From: JBBQWT01 sp038210375
GTDB lineage: Bacteria; Acidobacteriota; Terriglobia; Terriglobales; Acidobacteriaceae
Reading direction: 5' to 3'
NCBI GenBank assembly: GCA_038210375.1
Contig: JBBQWT010000001.1
Coordinates: 124,001-188,000 of the forward strand
DNA length: 64,000 nucleotides
Shown here: positions 36,819 through 44,931 of the stretch, piece by piece
How positions within the stretch are numbered: the first letter of the stretch is position 1
How the letters are laid out: each line of letters opens with the position of its first letter
The notes under the pieces: model-generated
The model's input: the letters and a program-made list of their open reading frames with translations, nothing else
What the model was told of the DNA's origin: nothing
The model's database searches: none
Program-made: the position numbers and the translations under genes

Positions 36819-37726
36819 GGGTCGAAGTCTCCCCCGCAGCCTCCCCGGTGGGCGCCCGCCGCCGCCGGATGCGCAAGGGCATGTACCTGCTGCCGTCGTT
36901 GTTCACGATTGGCAACATCGCACTCGGTTTTTATGCGATTCTGCAGACTCTGCAGGGCAGCGCGGATTTTTATTGGCATTTCGATGTCGCTGCCATCGCC
37001 ATCGGGTTTGCCGCAGTGTTCGACGGCCTGGACGGCCGGATCGCGCGCATGACGGATACGGCCACCCTGTTCGGCCGCGAACTGGATTCGCTGGCGGACG
37101 TGATCACCTTCGGGGTGGCCCCGGCGGTGCTGGCGTGGATGTGGGGTTTCCGTTTTCTGCCAGTTGTGAACGATGCCGGGGGGACGGGAGCGTTGTGGCG
37201 CATCCTGAACCCGGAAGGCACTGATCCCGTGACCAAGGTGATTAGCCTGGGCGCGATCGTCACCTTCCTGTTCCTGATTGCCGGGGCCAGCCGCCTGGCG
37301 CGATTCAACGTTCAGGTCAATCCCCAGCCATCGAACCCCGGCCGTCCTGACCGCAAATATTTTGTGGGAATGCCCATTCCGGCGGGTGCGGCGGTCATCG
37401 CGTCAGTGGTCCACTTCGCGCGCGGCGAGCCCATCGCGGTGTGGTGGTTGTCGCTGCTATGGGCCTTGGTGGTGCTGGTGGCCGGGTTCGTGATGGTCAG
37501 CACCTGGCGTTACTACGGCTTCAAGGAAATTGATTTCCGCAAAGAACACCGCTATCGCACCATCATGTTTCTGGGAGTGCTGATCGCCGCGGTCCGCTAT
37601 TTTTCCCAGTGGACGCTCATCGTGCTGGCCATCACTTACATGTTCTCCGGGGTGGCCATGCGTTTGCGGTATGTCTTTCGCAAGCCCAGCACCGGGCCGC
37701 CGCCGGCCCTGAAAGAAGTGGGTTAG
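36815..37726 (+). CDS. pssA: CDP-diacylglycerol--serine O-phosphatidyltransferase
   Basis: 303-residue integral membrane enzyme of the CDP-alcohol phosphatidyltransferase family, producing phosphatidylserine for Psd. The catalytic signature DGLDGRIARMTDTATLFGRELDSLAD matches DGxxAR(x8)GxxxDxxxD. About eight membrane segments follow. ATGA overlap with psd ensures paired synthesis of the two phosphatidylethanolamine enzymes. Confidence 0.94.
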   Translation: MRVEVSPAASPVGARRRRMRKGMYLLPSLFTIGNIALGFYAILQTLQGSADFYWHFDVAAIAIGFAAVFDGLDGRIARMTDTATLFGRELDSLADVITFGVAPAVLAWMWGFRFLPVVNDAGGTGALWRILNPEGTDPVTKVISLGAIVTFLFLIAGASRLARFNVQVNPQPSNPGRPDRKYFVGMPIPAGAAVIASVVHFARGEPIAVWWLSLLWALVVLVAGFVMVSTWRYYGFKEIDFRKEHRYRTIMFLGVLIAAVRYFSQWTLIVLAITYMFSGVAMRLRYVFRKPSTGPPPALKEVG

Positions 37727-37740
37727 TGCCGGGCCGGCGA

Positions 37741-38787
37741 ATGTACCGCATTGCCATTGTCGGCGCCACCACATTGAAAGGCCGGGACCTCAAGGACGTG
37801 CTCGAGGAACGGAATTTTCCTGCCCTGGAAGTGAAGCTGCTCGATGACGACGAAGCCGCCGGCCAACTGGACGCGGTAGGGGACGAGCCCACGTTCATTC
37901 AAAACATCAGGCCCGAGCGGTTCGAGAAAATTGACTTCGTTTTCTTTGCCGGAGACCAGGAAACGACGCTCAAGAACTGGAGCGCGGCGAGGAACGCGGG
38001 CAGCGCGGTGATCGATCTTTCTTACGCGCTGGAGTCTGAGGCCGGTTTGCAGGTCCGCAGCCCGTGGGTGGCTCTGGCCCTCGATGCCGCCATTCCTGTT
38101 GACCTGGAGACGACGGCCGTGGTGGCGGCCCATCCGGCGGCGGTGGTGCTGGCCCTGTTGCTGGTGCGGGCGCAGAAAACGGGGGAGGTGCGGCAGGCCA
38201 ACGCTACCATCTTTGAGCCGGTTTCCGAAAATGGAAAACTGGGGATGGACGAGCTCCACCAGCAGACGTTGAACCTGCTGGGTTTCAAGCCGGTTCCGCA
38301 GAACATTTACGGCGGTCAGATCGCGTTTAACCTGATCACGCGTTACGGCGAAGACAGCACGCTCTCACTGCAACAAACGGAGCGGCGCATCGCCTCGCAT
38401 TTCAAGAAGATTACCGCGGGCCGCACTGTGGCGCCGGCGGTAAAGCTGGTGCAGGCGCCGGTGTTTCACTCCTACACTTTCTCGATATATTTGGAAATGG
38501 TGGGGGAAACCTCCGCCGAAAAGATCGAGCAGGCCCTGGGGGGCGAACATGTGGCTTTGACCGGCGCGGGACCTCATCTAGTTGGAGACGAGCGAACCGG
38601 CGAGAGCCCGAGCAACCTGACTGCCGCGGGCAGCAACGAAATCCTGGTCTCAGTACAGCAGGATCTCGAGAACAAAAAGGGTTTTTGGTTATGGGCTGCG
38701 GCGGACAACTTCAAGATTGCCGCTATTACTGCCGCGGATTGTGCGGCGGGGTTGGCGGCCAGTTATCCGGTGGATAAGGTGCAGTAG
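37741..38787 (+). CDS. USG-1-like aspartate-semialdehyde dehydrogenase homologue lacking catalytic residues
   Basis: 348 residues from an ATG at 37741. The NAD(P)-binding N terminus MYRIAIVGATTLKGRDL and the Asd/ArgC dimerisation fold are present. The nucleophile position of true enzymes (NPNCST) reads AAHPAAVV (about 129-136) with no cysteine. The substrate-binding Arg/His segment (RVPVxxGHS) reads QAPVFHSYT. It therefore resembles the USG-1 group of pseudo-Asd proteins. Lies 14 nt after pssA and upstream of lptE, so a non-metabolic envelope-linked role is possible, which is inference. Confidence 0.82.
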   Translation: MYRIAIVGATTLKGRDLKDVLEERNFPALEVKLLDDDEAAGQLDAVGDEPTFIQNIRPERFEKIDFVFFAGDQETTLKNWSAARNAGSAVIDLSYALESEAGLQVRSPWVALALDAAIPVDLETTAVVAAHPAAVVLALLLVRAQKTGEVRQANATIFEPVSENGKLGMDELHQQTLNLLGFKPVPQNIYGGQIAFNLITRYGEDSTLSLQQTERRIASHFKKITAGRTVAPAVKLVQAPVFHSYTFSIYLEMVGETSAEKIEQALGGEHVALTGAGPHLVGDERTGESPSNLTAAGSNEILVSVQQDLENKKGFWLWAAADNFKIAAITAADCAAGLAASYPVDKVQ

Positions 38788-38853
38788 CTGCTGGAACGCG
38801 ATGAAAACGGACCCATTGTGATTGACATCAAAGACGGTCCCCACAGGCGAATA

Positions 38854-39366
38854 ATGAAAACAGCGAGTTTTGCGCTCATCCTGCTTTTTCTGCTCACCGG
38901 CTGCGGATACCACACCGCGACCGGCGGCAAGCTGCCCACCAACGTGAACGCCATTGCGATCCCGGTGTTCATCAACCAGACCCGAGACTACCGGCTGGAA
39001 CAAATAATGACCGCTGCCGTGGTCAAAGAGTTCATCACCCGCACCAGACTGCATGTGGTGAATGACACCAGCTCCGGCGCCGACGCCACTCTGCGCGGCA
39101 CTGTGGTTTCAGCCCAGATCGCGCCGCTGACCTATGATTCCGTGACCGGACGCGCATCCACCGGGGTGGTTACGGTGAACCTGCGCATCTCCCTGGTGAA
39201 CAAGGATGGGCGGGTGCTGTACGAAAATCCCAATTACACTTTCCACGAGGAATACCAGGTGTCGCGCGATATCTCCAGTTTCTTTGACGAGGAATCGCCG
39301 GCGGTCGAGCGCATGGCGCGGGATTTTGCGCGCACTCTGGTGAGCGATCTGGTGGAATCGTTCTAG
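38854..39366 (+). CDS. lptE: LPS-assembly lipoprotein LptE
   Basis: 170 residues from an ATG at 38854. The signal peptide ends in the lipobox LLTG-Cys, followed by GYHTATGGKLPTNVNAIAIPVF, the typical LptE start. LptE plugs the LptD beta-barrel in the outer membrane and binds LPS during surface delivery. LptD is not in the window. The stop codon shares one base with the holA GTG start. Confidence 0.88.
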   Translation: MKTASFALILLFLLTGCGYHTATGGKLPTNVNAIAIPVFINQTRDYRLEQIMTAAVVKEFITRTRLHVVNDTSSGADATLRGTVVSAQIAPLTYDSVTGRASTGVVTVNLRISLVNKDGRVLYENPNYTFHEEYQVSRDISSFFDEESPAVERMARDFARTLVSDLVESF

Positions 39367-40499
39367 TGGCGCAGAACCGCAGTTTCGCGGCCTCCGATCG
39401 CTTCATTTCCGAGGTTTCGACGCGCAAGCTGCGCCCTGCCTACGTCCTCATCGGAGACGAATCTTTCTTCCGAGACCGCTGCCGGCACGCGCTGATCGAG
39501 CACCTGGTGCAGCCGGAATGGCGCGACTTCAGCCTGCACCAGCTTGACCTGGCGGAAGTCAGCGTCTTTGAAGTGCTCAACCGCGCGCGCACCGCTTCAC
39601 TGATGGCCCCGTACCAGGTTTTCTTCGTCACCGGAGTGAAGTCGCTGTATGGCCGGGGCGCACACACCGCCGAGTTTGCCGAGGTCAAGGCGTATTGCAA
39701 GAACCCCAATCCCGACGCGGTGATCATTTTTATCGCCGACCACATCAGCATTCCCGCGGATGTGCGGCGGATGGACCTTACGTCCAAAGACCGCTACGAG
39801 CGCATCAGGGAAACCCTGGGTGAATCCTGCGGCATGATCGAGCTGGCGCGCGTGGAAGAAAGCGACGGCATGCGCTGGGTGGTGGATTCAGCCGCCAAAC
39901 AAGGAGTGGTGGTGGAAACGGAAGCGGCGCGAGAGCTGGTGGATTCCCTCGGCGCCAACATGCTGCTGGTGTCGAATGAACTGGAGAAACTCATTTTGTA
40001 CGTGGCTGAAAAAAAGAAGATCACTCCCGGCGACGTGGAAACCATGGTGCTGGCGGCCAAAGAGCGATCCATTTACGAGTTGACCGACGCCATTTCGGCG
40101 AAAGACCCGGGACGGGCCCTGGAGGTGCTGAATGCCATGCTGTCCAGCGGCGAAGGCGACGAGGCGGCCATCGGACACCTGTTCATGCTGGCCAAGAGCT
40201 TCCGCCAGATGCTGGTGATTTTTGAAGGCAACGTGCGCGATACCCGAGGGTTATGGCAGGCGCTGTGGCAGGGCTTCCGGGTGCCGCCGTTCGCGGCTGA
40301 CGACATCATTCGCCAGGCCCGGCGCTATAAGACCAGGGGAGAGTTGACGCGGTCGCTGCGACTGGTGGCGCGTGCCGACCTGGCCCTGCGCTCGAACCCG
40401 GCGAGCAAGCGTATCGCGCTGGAAGATCTGGTCTTGCAGTTGAGCTCGGCGTCGCGCGGAATCAAGGTCGAGGACGCGCAGCACACCATTCCCCAGTAG
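39366..40499 (+). CDS. holA: DNA polymerase III delta subunit HolA
   Basis: 377-residue clamp-loader subunit that opens the beta clamp. Seen: RPAYVLIGDESFFRDRCRHALIEHL (N-terminal AAA-like domain), FFVTGVKSLYGRG, DSLGANMLLVSNELEKLILYV, TDAISAKDPGRALEVLNAML and C-terminal helices. Starts at a GTG overlapping the lptE stop by 1 nt. The lptE-holA linkage is conserved in many Gram-negative bacteria. Confidence 0.92.
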   Translation: MAQNRSFAASDRFISEVSTRKLRPAYVLIGDESFFRDRCRHALIEHLVQPEWRDFSLHQLDLAEVSVFEVLNRARTASLMAPYQVFFVTGVKSLYGRGAHTAEFAEVKAYCKNPNPDAVIIFIADHISIPADVRRMDLTSKDRYERIRETLGESCGMIELARVEESDGMRWVVDSAAKQGVVVETEAARELVDSLGANMLLVSNELEKLILYVAEKKKITPGDVETMVLAAKERSIYELTDAISAKDPGRALEVLNAMLSSGEGDEAAIGHLFMLAKSFRQMLVIFEGNVRDTRGLWQALWQGFRVPPFAADDIIRQARRYKTRGELTRSLRLVARADLALRSNPASKRIALEDLVLQLSSASRGIKVEDAQHTIPQ

Positions 40500-40545
40500 T
40501 TAGCCAACCAGGAATCGAGTCAAGATATCAGGGAAAGGCGTGGGC

Positions 40546-40812
40546 TTACTTGTTAAGCTTGGCCAGACGGGCGCTGAGGCGGCTTTTGTAACGGGCAGCG
40601 GTGTTCTTATGCAGAATGCCCTTCTGGATGGCCTTGTCGAGCGCTGAAACCGTAATGCGGAAGCTGTTCTCCGCATCGGGATGGTTGCCGGCGGTCAATG
40701 ATTCCCGCATTTTGCGCAGGGAACCCTTCAAAGCGGACTTGCTGGAACGGTTTCGGGCCGAGCGGGTTTCAGTCTGACGCGCTCGCTTGAGCGCTGAAAA
40801 ATGGTTTGCCAT
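40546..40812 (-). CDS. rpsT: 30S ribosomal protein S20
   Basis: 88 residues, highly basic, with the S20 pattern MANHFSALKRARQTETRSARNRS and a C-terminal GILHKNTAARYKSRLSARLAKL. S20 binds 16S rRNA early in 30S assembly. Convergent with holA across 46 nt. AGAGGA lies about 12 nt upstream of the ATG. Confidence 0.97.
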   Translation of the reverse strand: MANHFSALKRARQTETRSARNRSSKSALKGSLRKMRESLTAGNHPDAENSFRITVSALDKAIQKGILHKNTAARYKSRLSARLAKLNK

Positions 40813-40852
40813 GTGAAAAAGTGTTCCTCTGAAAGATTTAGTCTAGCCTTTG

Positions 40853-40881
40853 ATTGTAACTTCACTGGAAGAAGGGGTCAA
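40853..40881 (-). promoter_or_regulatory. Sigma-70 type promoter of rpsT
   Basis: On the minus strand TTGACC (40881-40876), a 17-nt spacer and TACAAT (40858-40853), both one mismatch from consensus and ideally spaced. Predicted transcription start near 40846, giving a leader of about 34 nt to the rpsT ATG at 40812. Confidence 0.7.
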
Positions 40882-41021
40882 ACCCGCCGGTTGTGCCAAG
40901 ACGATTCGAAAAGCCACGGGCAGGTTTGGCAAAGTGCTCGATCCGAAGGTGACGGTCGAGTACTACCACGATCCTAACCCAGAACGTCCAACCCAAGTAA
41001 GACTGGACCAGGTAAAAAACA

Positions 41022-41632
41022 ATGAAAAGCCGAAAGGCAAATGGCCGCGCAGCTTACGTTCTGGTCGGCTTGCTGATGCTGAGGCCATTATGTGGGCACA
41101 ATCTGAAATAAAGCTAAGAGCCGAACCACAGCTCGGGGAACGCATCATGGTACGACGAGGGGCCGAACTGGGCCTCTGCATGAGCAGCCCCGGGCAACTT
41201 GATAAATGTTTTAGGATGACCGCAAACGGAGTCAAGTACACGGTTGCTTTTCGCCGACGTGGCTTGCGTGGCAATGTAGCGACCCATGTCTACACCGATG
41301 ATTCGAAGTTTCAATCGTTGGACGGGTTGCGCGTAGGCGATATAGCCACGGTTGAGAATTCCGAAAGTATCATCGCGGCTCCGGGGTTCGAAATCTATGC
41401 CAAGGTCGGTAATGGATGGCTACCAGTAGTTGGTTTCAATGGCGAAGTCGATGTGGTGCACGCCGGAAAGCCGGACGAGAAGCGAGACGCCAAAATGTTA
41501 GCACCGACCCAGCAGAATCCAGTCCGCCTTAGGATCCGGGGCTTCACGATGCGGCGAAGCCCGGCCGGTTCCCAAAAATTCACCCCTGCTACGCCGGGCA
41601 CCCAACCTCTTGGCACCCGGCCACCGGACTAA
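41022..41632 (+). pseudogene. Probably frameshifted gene for a small secreted protein of unknown function
   Basis: From an ATG at 41022 one frame encodes MKSRKANGRAAYVLVGLLML..., a convincing signal peptide, but stops at 41111. The neighbouring frame continues from about 41090 as MWAQSEIKLRAEPQLGERI and stays open to 41632. Joining the two near 41090 would give a normal signal cleavage site (A-Q) and a protein of about 200 residues containing VTFAVAFRR-like beta segments and VGNGWLPVVGFNG. The last residues (TPATPGTQPLGTRPPD) read into spacer-like repeat sequence. No family recognised. A single open frame from 40850 exists but its first part overlaps the rpsT promoter. Confidence 0.5.
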
Positions 41633-41638
41633 GCGCAA

Positions 41639-41890
41639 ATGGACTCGGGAAACGGCTACCCATATAGCCTGACCATCGGACAGTGCGTAGGCGTTGTGCT
41701 ATGGATCGTGCTACTCGAGACTCGAATAGTGTCTCGTCCGATAGCATTCCTACTTGGGCCGGGGATAGTATGCCTATGCTTGTTCCTGGCGGCGCCATCC
41801 AAATTTCTCACAAACTGGCGACGCGGCATTGTTGTTTCGGGGGCAGTCTCAGCCTTGGGATATTTGGTGACACGGTATTTGTTCCGCTAA
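41639..41890 (+). CDS. Small hypothetical membrane protein
   Basis: 83 residues with three hydrophobic segments: about 10-28, 33-52 and 64-80. ATG at 41639, 6 nt after the previous frame closes; no ribosome site is evident. No family recognised. It lies in a lower-GC stretch (40.9-43.2 kb) of small unknown genes. Confidence 0.4.
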   Translation: MDSGNGYPYSLTIGQCVGVVLWIVLLETRIVSRPIAFLLGPGIVCLCLFLAAPSKFLTNWRRGIVVSGAVSALGYLVTRYLFR

Positions 41891-41983
41891 CCAGGAGTCG
41901 TGGACTAAGGAGCGTGAGGCTCTGTTGCGACCGGGTGCACCCTAATCTTATGGGCCACCCGCCGGTTGTGTCATAACCTTGCT

Positions 41984-42433
41984 TTACTGGAAATTCTCTC
42001 CAATCCTTTTTGAGTACAAATGCAATCCAACCAACATTACAGAGCCGAAAATAAGGGCCGCCGCGCTGCCGTCATAGACAGCCATAATCAAAAAATACGG
42101 AGGGAAAAAACTTGTTAGCAAGAACCACAACCAATCGGAACCTCTCTCAAAGCTTGAAAAGCCACCTCCAATAAAGGAATTTGCGATATTGAGCAGCAGT
42201 GGACCAAGCAAAAACATCCCTGCCAGCATATGTAAGGCGCCAAAAGACCGAGTCCGCTTGAACAATCTGAAGTGCAGAATCCAAAAACCTATAGCTAGAG
42301 AGGCGGGCATCAAGAGCGCTAGGATTATTCTCTTGTCGATATCCTTTCGCAGAAAAGCATCAAGGATAATATCGGGCAGCCAGAATGCAAACCCACCAAC
42401 CAGAATGTAGACGAGTTTTCTCATAGTATTCAT
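41984..42433 (-). CDS. Hypothetical multi-pass membrane protein
   Basis: 149 residues with four clear hydrophobic segments (about 6-25, 38-56, 67-88, 104-140). The ATG at 42433 or the in-frame ATG at 42424, which has a GGA 9 nt upstream, could start it. Codon use and GC are lower than in flanking core genes, suggesting acquired DNA. No family recognised. Confidence 0.6.
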   Translation of the reverse strand: MNTMRKLVYILVGGFAFWLPDIILDAFLRKDIDKRIILALLMPASLAIGFWILHFRLFKRTRSFGALHMLAGMFLLGPLLLNIANSFIGGGFSSFERGSDWLWFLLTSFFPPYFLIMAVYDGSAAALIFGSVMLVGLHLYSKRIGENFQ

Positions 42434-42540
42434 TCCAAAGTTGCGCCTTCATCCACCTGGAGTCGCGAAACAATACGCCGGGTGCCCACGCGATTAGGAA
42501 AACTAAATTCGGTGCAACCCTTGGGATGGTGCCGCATTCA

Positions 42541-42819
42541 CTAAGAAGCGCGTTTGCTTTGCATAATTCGTTTAACGCTTTGCGCAGAAACCATCGCTAC
42601 CAGAGCAAGAGCGGCGCAGAGGATAGCGTTCAAAATGCCCGGGAAAAACGTCAGCCGAAAAAACCGTTGAACTGGGCTCCCCACGGCACTGCTTACATGA
42701 AGGCACACTGGGCATTCGATCCTATTTTGCAAATTAATGCCAATGCCCAAGTAGGGGGAATAAAATCCGGCGGCGCCCAAAAACCCGATTATTGCAAATA
42801 ACAAGATCCATCTCTTCAT
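42541..42819 (-). CDS. Small hypothetical membrane protein
   Basis: 92 residues: an N-terminal hydrophobic segment (MKRWILLFAIIGFLGAAGF), a short loop with an ECPVC pair of cysteines (about 35-39), a second hydrophobic segment (about 59-80) and a basic tail. AGGA lies 7 nt before the ATG at 42819. Same strand and style as the neighbouring four-segment protein; the two may be co-expressed. No family recognised. Confidence 0.55.
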   Translation of the reverse strand: MKRWILLFAIIGFLGAAGFYSPYLGIGINLQNRIECPVCLHVSSAVGSPVQRFFRLTFFPGILNAILCAALALVAMVSAQSVKRIMQSKRAS

Positions 42820-43216
42820 AGTGATCCTGCTCTGGCTGCCGCAGGAAGTCCCTGCTTTTGTGACTTAGTTTACCGGATGGGGTTCATTCGTCCAGCAGGA
42901 TATACGAAGTCATAATTGCTTACCATCCTGAGGTCCTGTTGCAGCGGGGATGGGGTTGCAAGGGAAGGAACGGCGTCCCCGCTAAGCAACATCTTGACTT
43001 GTCGAAATCCCCCGGCTACTCTAAGGGCAATGGTAGTCGCTCCCAGCAGGCGGCTGTTGAATTGATCAATCCCCGTACTTTGCAGCGCTTTTCTTCCCGC
43101 CAATGCGTTCGCGCCTTCTGCAAGATTTCTCACGCTAATTTTACGATTTCACCCAGCGATGGCGGTGTCTTCGCGCCATTCGCCCGGGTTGATATGGAGA
43201 TAGATTCCCGGCCTCG
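42820..43216. other. Gene-free spacer upstream of phoH
   Basis: 397 nt with no convincing gene. Short open frames exist on both strands (42870-43133 minus, 42939-43220 plus) but they overlap each other, lack ribosome sites and resemble nothing I recognise. It presumably contains the phoH operon promoter and the end of the lower-GC island. Confidence 0.5.
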
Positions 43217-44317
43217 ATGAAGAAAAATATTGCGATCATGCCCCGTGTTCAAACCCTTTTCGGCACCAGGGATGAAAACCTGCACCTGCTGGAAGAAGGC
43301 CTGCACGTCACCATCGACCTGAAAGCGAATTCCATTGAGATCGAGGGAACCGCCGCCGATGTATATCGCGCGGAACAGGTTTTCGCCGATTACGATCACC
43401 TATGCCGGGCGGGATTCACGTTTCAAAACGGAGACCTGGGGTCGATGCTGAGGGTGCTGGTAGCCGAGCCCTCCGTGACCTTGCGCGGGCTTGCGGAAAG
43501 CGGCAAGCAGCGCTCGTCGGGCAAGCGCTCGGTGCAACCCAAAAGCGCGAACCAGCGGCTCTACCTTGAGGCCATCGAAAAGAATGACATGGTGTTTGGC
43601 ATCGGGCCCGCCGGAACCGGGAAGACTTACCTGGCGGTGGCGATGGGCATTGCTGCCCTGATGAGCAAGCAGGTGAACCGCATGGTGCTGGCGCGTCCGG
43701 CGGTTGAAGCCGGGGAGCGGCTGGGATTTCTTCCGGGAACTTTGCAGGAAAAGGTTGACCCATACCTGCGACCGCTTTATGACGCGCTGTACGACCTGCT
43801 GGAAGAGGAAAAAGTGGACCGGCTGCTGGAAAAAAACATCATCGAGATCGCTCCCATCGCCTTTATGCGCGGCCGCACGCTTAACGACTCTTTCATCATC
43901 CTTGATGAGGCGCAGAACACGACTCCGGAGCAGATGAAGATGTTTGTCACCCGGCTGGGTTTCAATTCCAAAGCGGTGATCACCGGGGATGTGACCCAGA
44001 TCGATTTGCCGGATTCGCGCTCCAGCGGGCTCATCGAAGCGGCCAAAATTCTGCGCGACGTGCCTGGAATAGCGTTCAACTACTTTGAGGAAGTGGATGT
44101 AGTGCGCCACCACCTGGTGCAGCGCATCATCCACGCCTACGATGAGCATCACCGCGCAAAGGACGGCCAATTGGCGTTTACCCTGGGCGCCGGAGGAACC
44201 ACTGCCGCCGGCGAAGCAGTGAACCACGAAGCAGTTCATAATAGCGAACCCTCATTTTCTCCGGCGGCCAGCCCGCCAGCATTCGAGCCAGGGATTCAGG
44301 CGGAGTCCAAGACCTAA
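43217..44317 (+). CDS. phoH: PhoH-like ATPase
   Basis: 366 residues. A short N-terminal KH-like region (about 15-65) precedes a P-loop domain with Walker A GPAGTGKTYLAVAMG, Walker B FIILDEAQNTTPEQMKMFVTRLG and GDVTQIDLP, the PhoH/PhoL signature. The C-terminal tail of about 50 residues is Ala/Pro-rich and probably disordered. First gene of phoH-ybeY-corC-era, a widely conserved cluster linked to ribosome maturation and RNA quality control. Confidence 0.93.
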   Translation: MKKNIAIMPRVQTLFGTRDENLHLLEEGLHVTIDLKANSIEIEGTAADVYRAEQVFADYDHLCRAGFTFQNGDLGSMLRVLVAEPSVTLRGLAESGKQRSSGKRSVQPKSANQRLYLEAIEKNDMVFGIGPAGTGKTYLAVAMGIAALMSKQVNRMVLARPAVEAGERLGFLPGTLQEKVDPYLRPLYDALYDLLEEEKVDRLLEKNIIEIAPIAFMRGRTLNDSFIILDEAQNTTPEQMKMFVTRLGFNSKAVITGDVTQIDLPDSRSSGLIEAAKILRDVPGIAFNYFEEVDVVRHHLVQRIIHAYDEHHRAKDGQLAFTLGAGGTTAAGEAVNHEAVHNSEPSFSPAASPPAFEPGIQAESKT

Positions 44318-44372
44318 GCCGGACGCCGGGACCAGCGGACTGCGGTTTGGGTTTTGCCGGGAACAACATGAA

Positions 44373-44846
44373 ATGGTCATTGTGAAGAAGAAAGTTCCGG
44401 GGGCAAGCGCAACCTCCCTGGCGCGTTTTGCGAAACGCGCGGCAAAACTTGCAGGGTTGCCCGGGGAATTCAACATTCTCCTCACCGGCGACGCTGAGGT
44501 GCGGGCGATGAACGAGCGCTTCCGCGGCCAGGACCACAGCACCGATGTGCTGACATTTCCCGGCGCTGAACCAGGCTTCGCGGGGGAAGTTGCGGTGGCG
44601 GCCGGCGTAGCCGGGGCCAACGCACGGGCTCACGGCCACACTGCGGCGCAGGAGATCAAGATACTAATTCTTCACGGCATCCTTCATCTGCGCGGATATG
44701 ATCACGAGCGAGACCAGGGAAAAATGTTTCGCCGGGAAGATAAACTGCGGCTAGCTTTGCGCCTCCCCACCGGTCTCATTGCCAGGAATTCAGGTGGATC
44801 GCCGCTTCCGGCAAGGCGAAAACCGCCGAAAACAAGGCTGCTATAG
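44373..44846 (+). CDS. ybeY: Endoribonuclease/rRNA maturation factor YbeY
   Basis: 157-residue metalloprotein required for 16S rRNA 3'-end maturation. The zinc site is HGILHLRGYDH (H-x3-H-x5-H), preceded by the typical FRGQDHSTDVLTFP. The C-terminal extension after LPTGLI is basic. Lies between phoH and corC. Confidence 0.93.
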   Translation: MVIVKKKVPGASATSLARFAKRAAKLAGLPGEFNILLTGDAEVRAMNERFRGQDHSTDVLTFPGAEPGFAGEVAVAAGVAGANARAHGHTAAQEIKILILHGILHLRGYDHERDQGKMFRREDKLRLALRLPTGLIARNSGGSPLPARRKPPKTRLL

Positions 44847-44931
44847 GCCCGGTTTCCGGCATCGAATAGAGAGCCAGAGCGCCAGTGCGCGCCGGCATTA
44901 TGATGATTCCCGCTAGAGCGCTCCCACCTCG

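Noticed and set aside
40850..41090. 5' part of a single long open frame running to 41632
   Set aside because: It overlaps the near-consensus rpsT promoter, reads as random sequence, and a better signal-peptide start exists at 41022 in another frame.
42870..43220. Two overlapping short frames (minus 42870-43133, plus 42939-43220)
   Set aside because: Mutually overlapping, no ribosome sites, no recognisable protein features.
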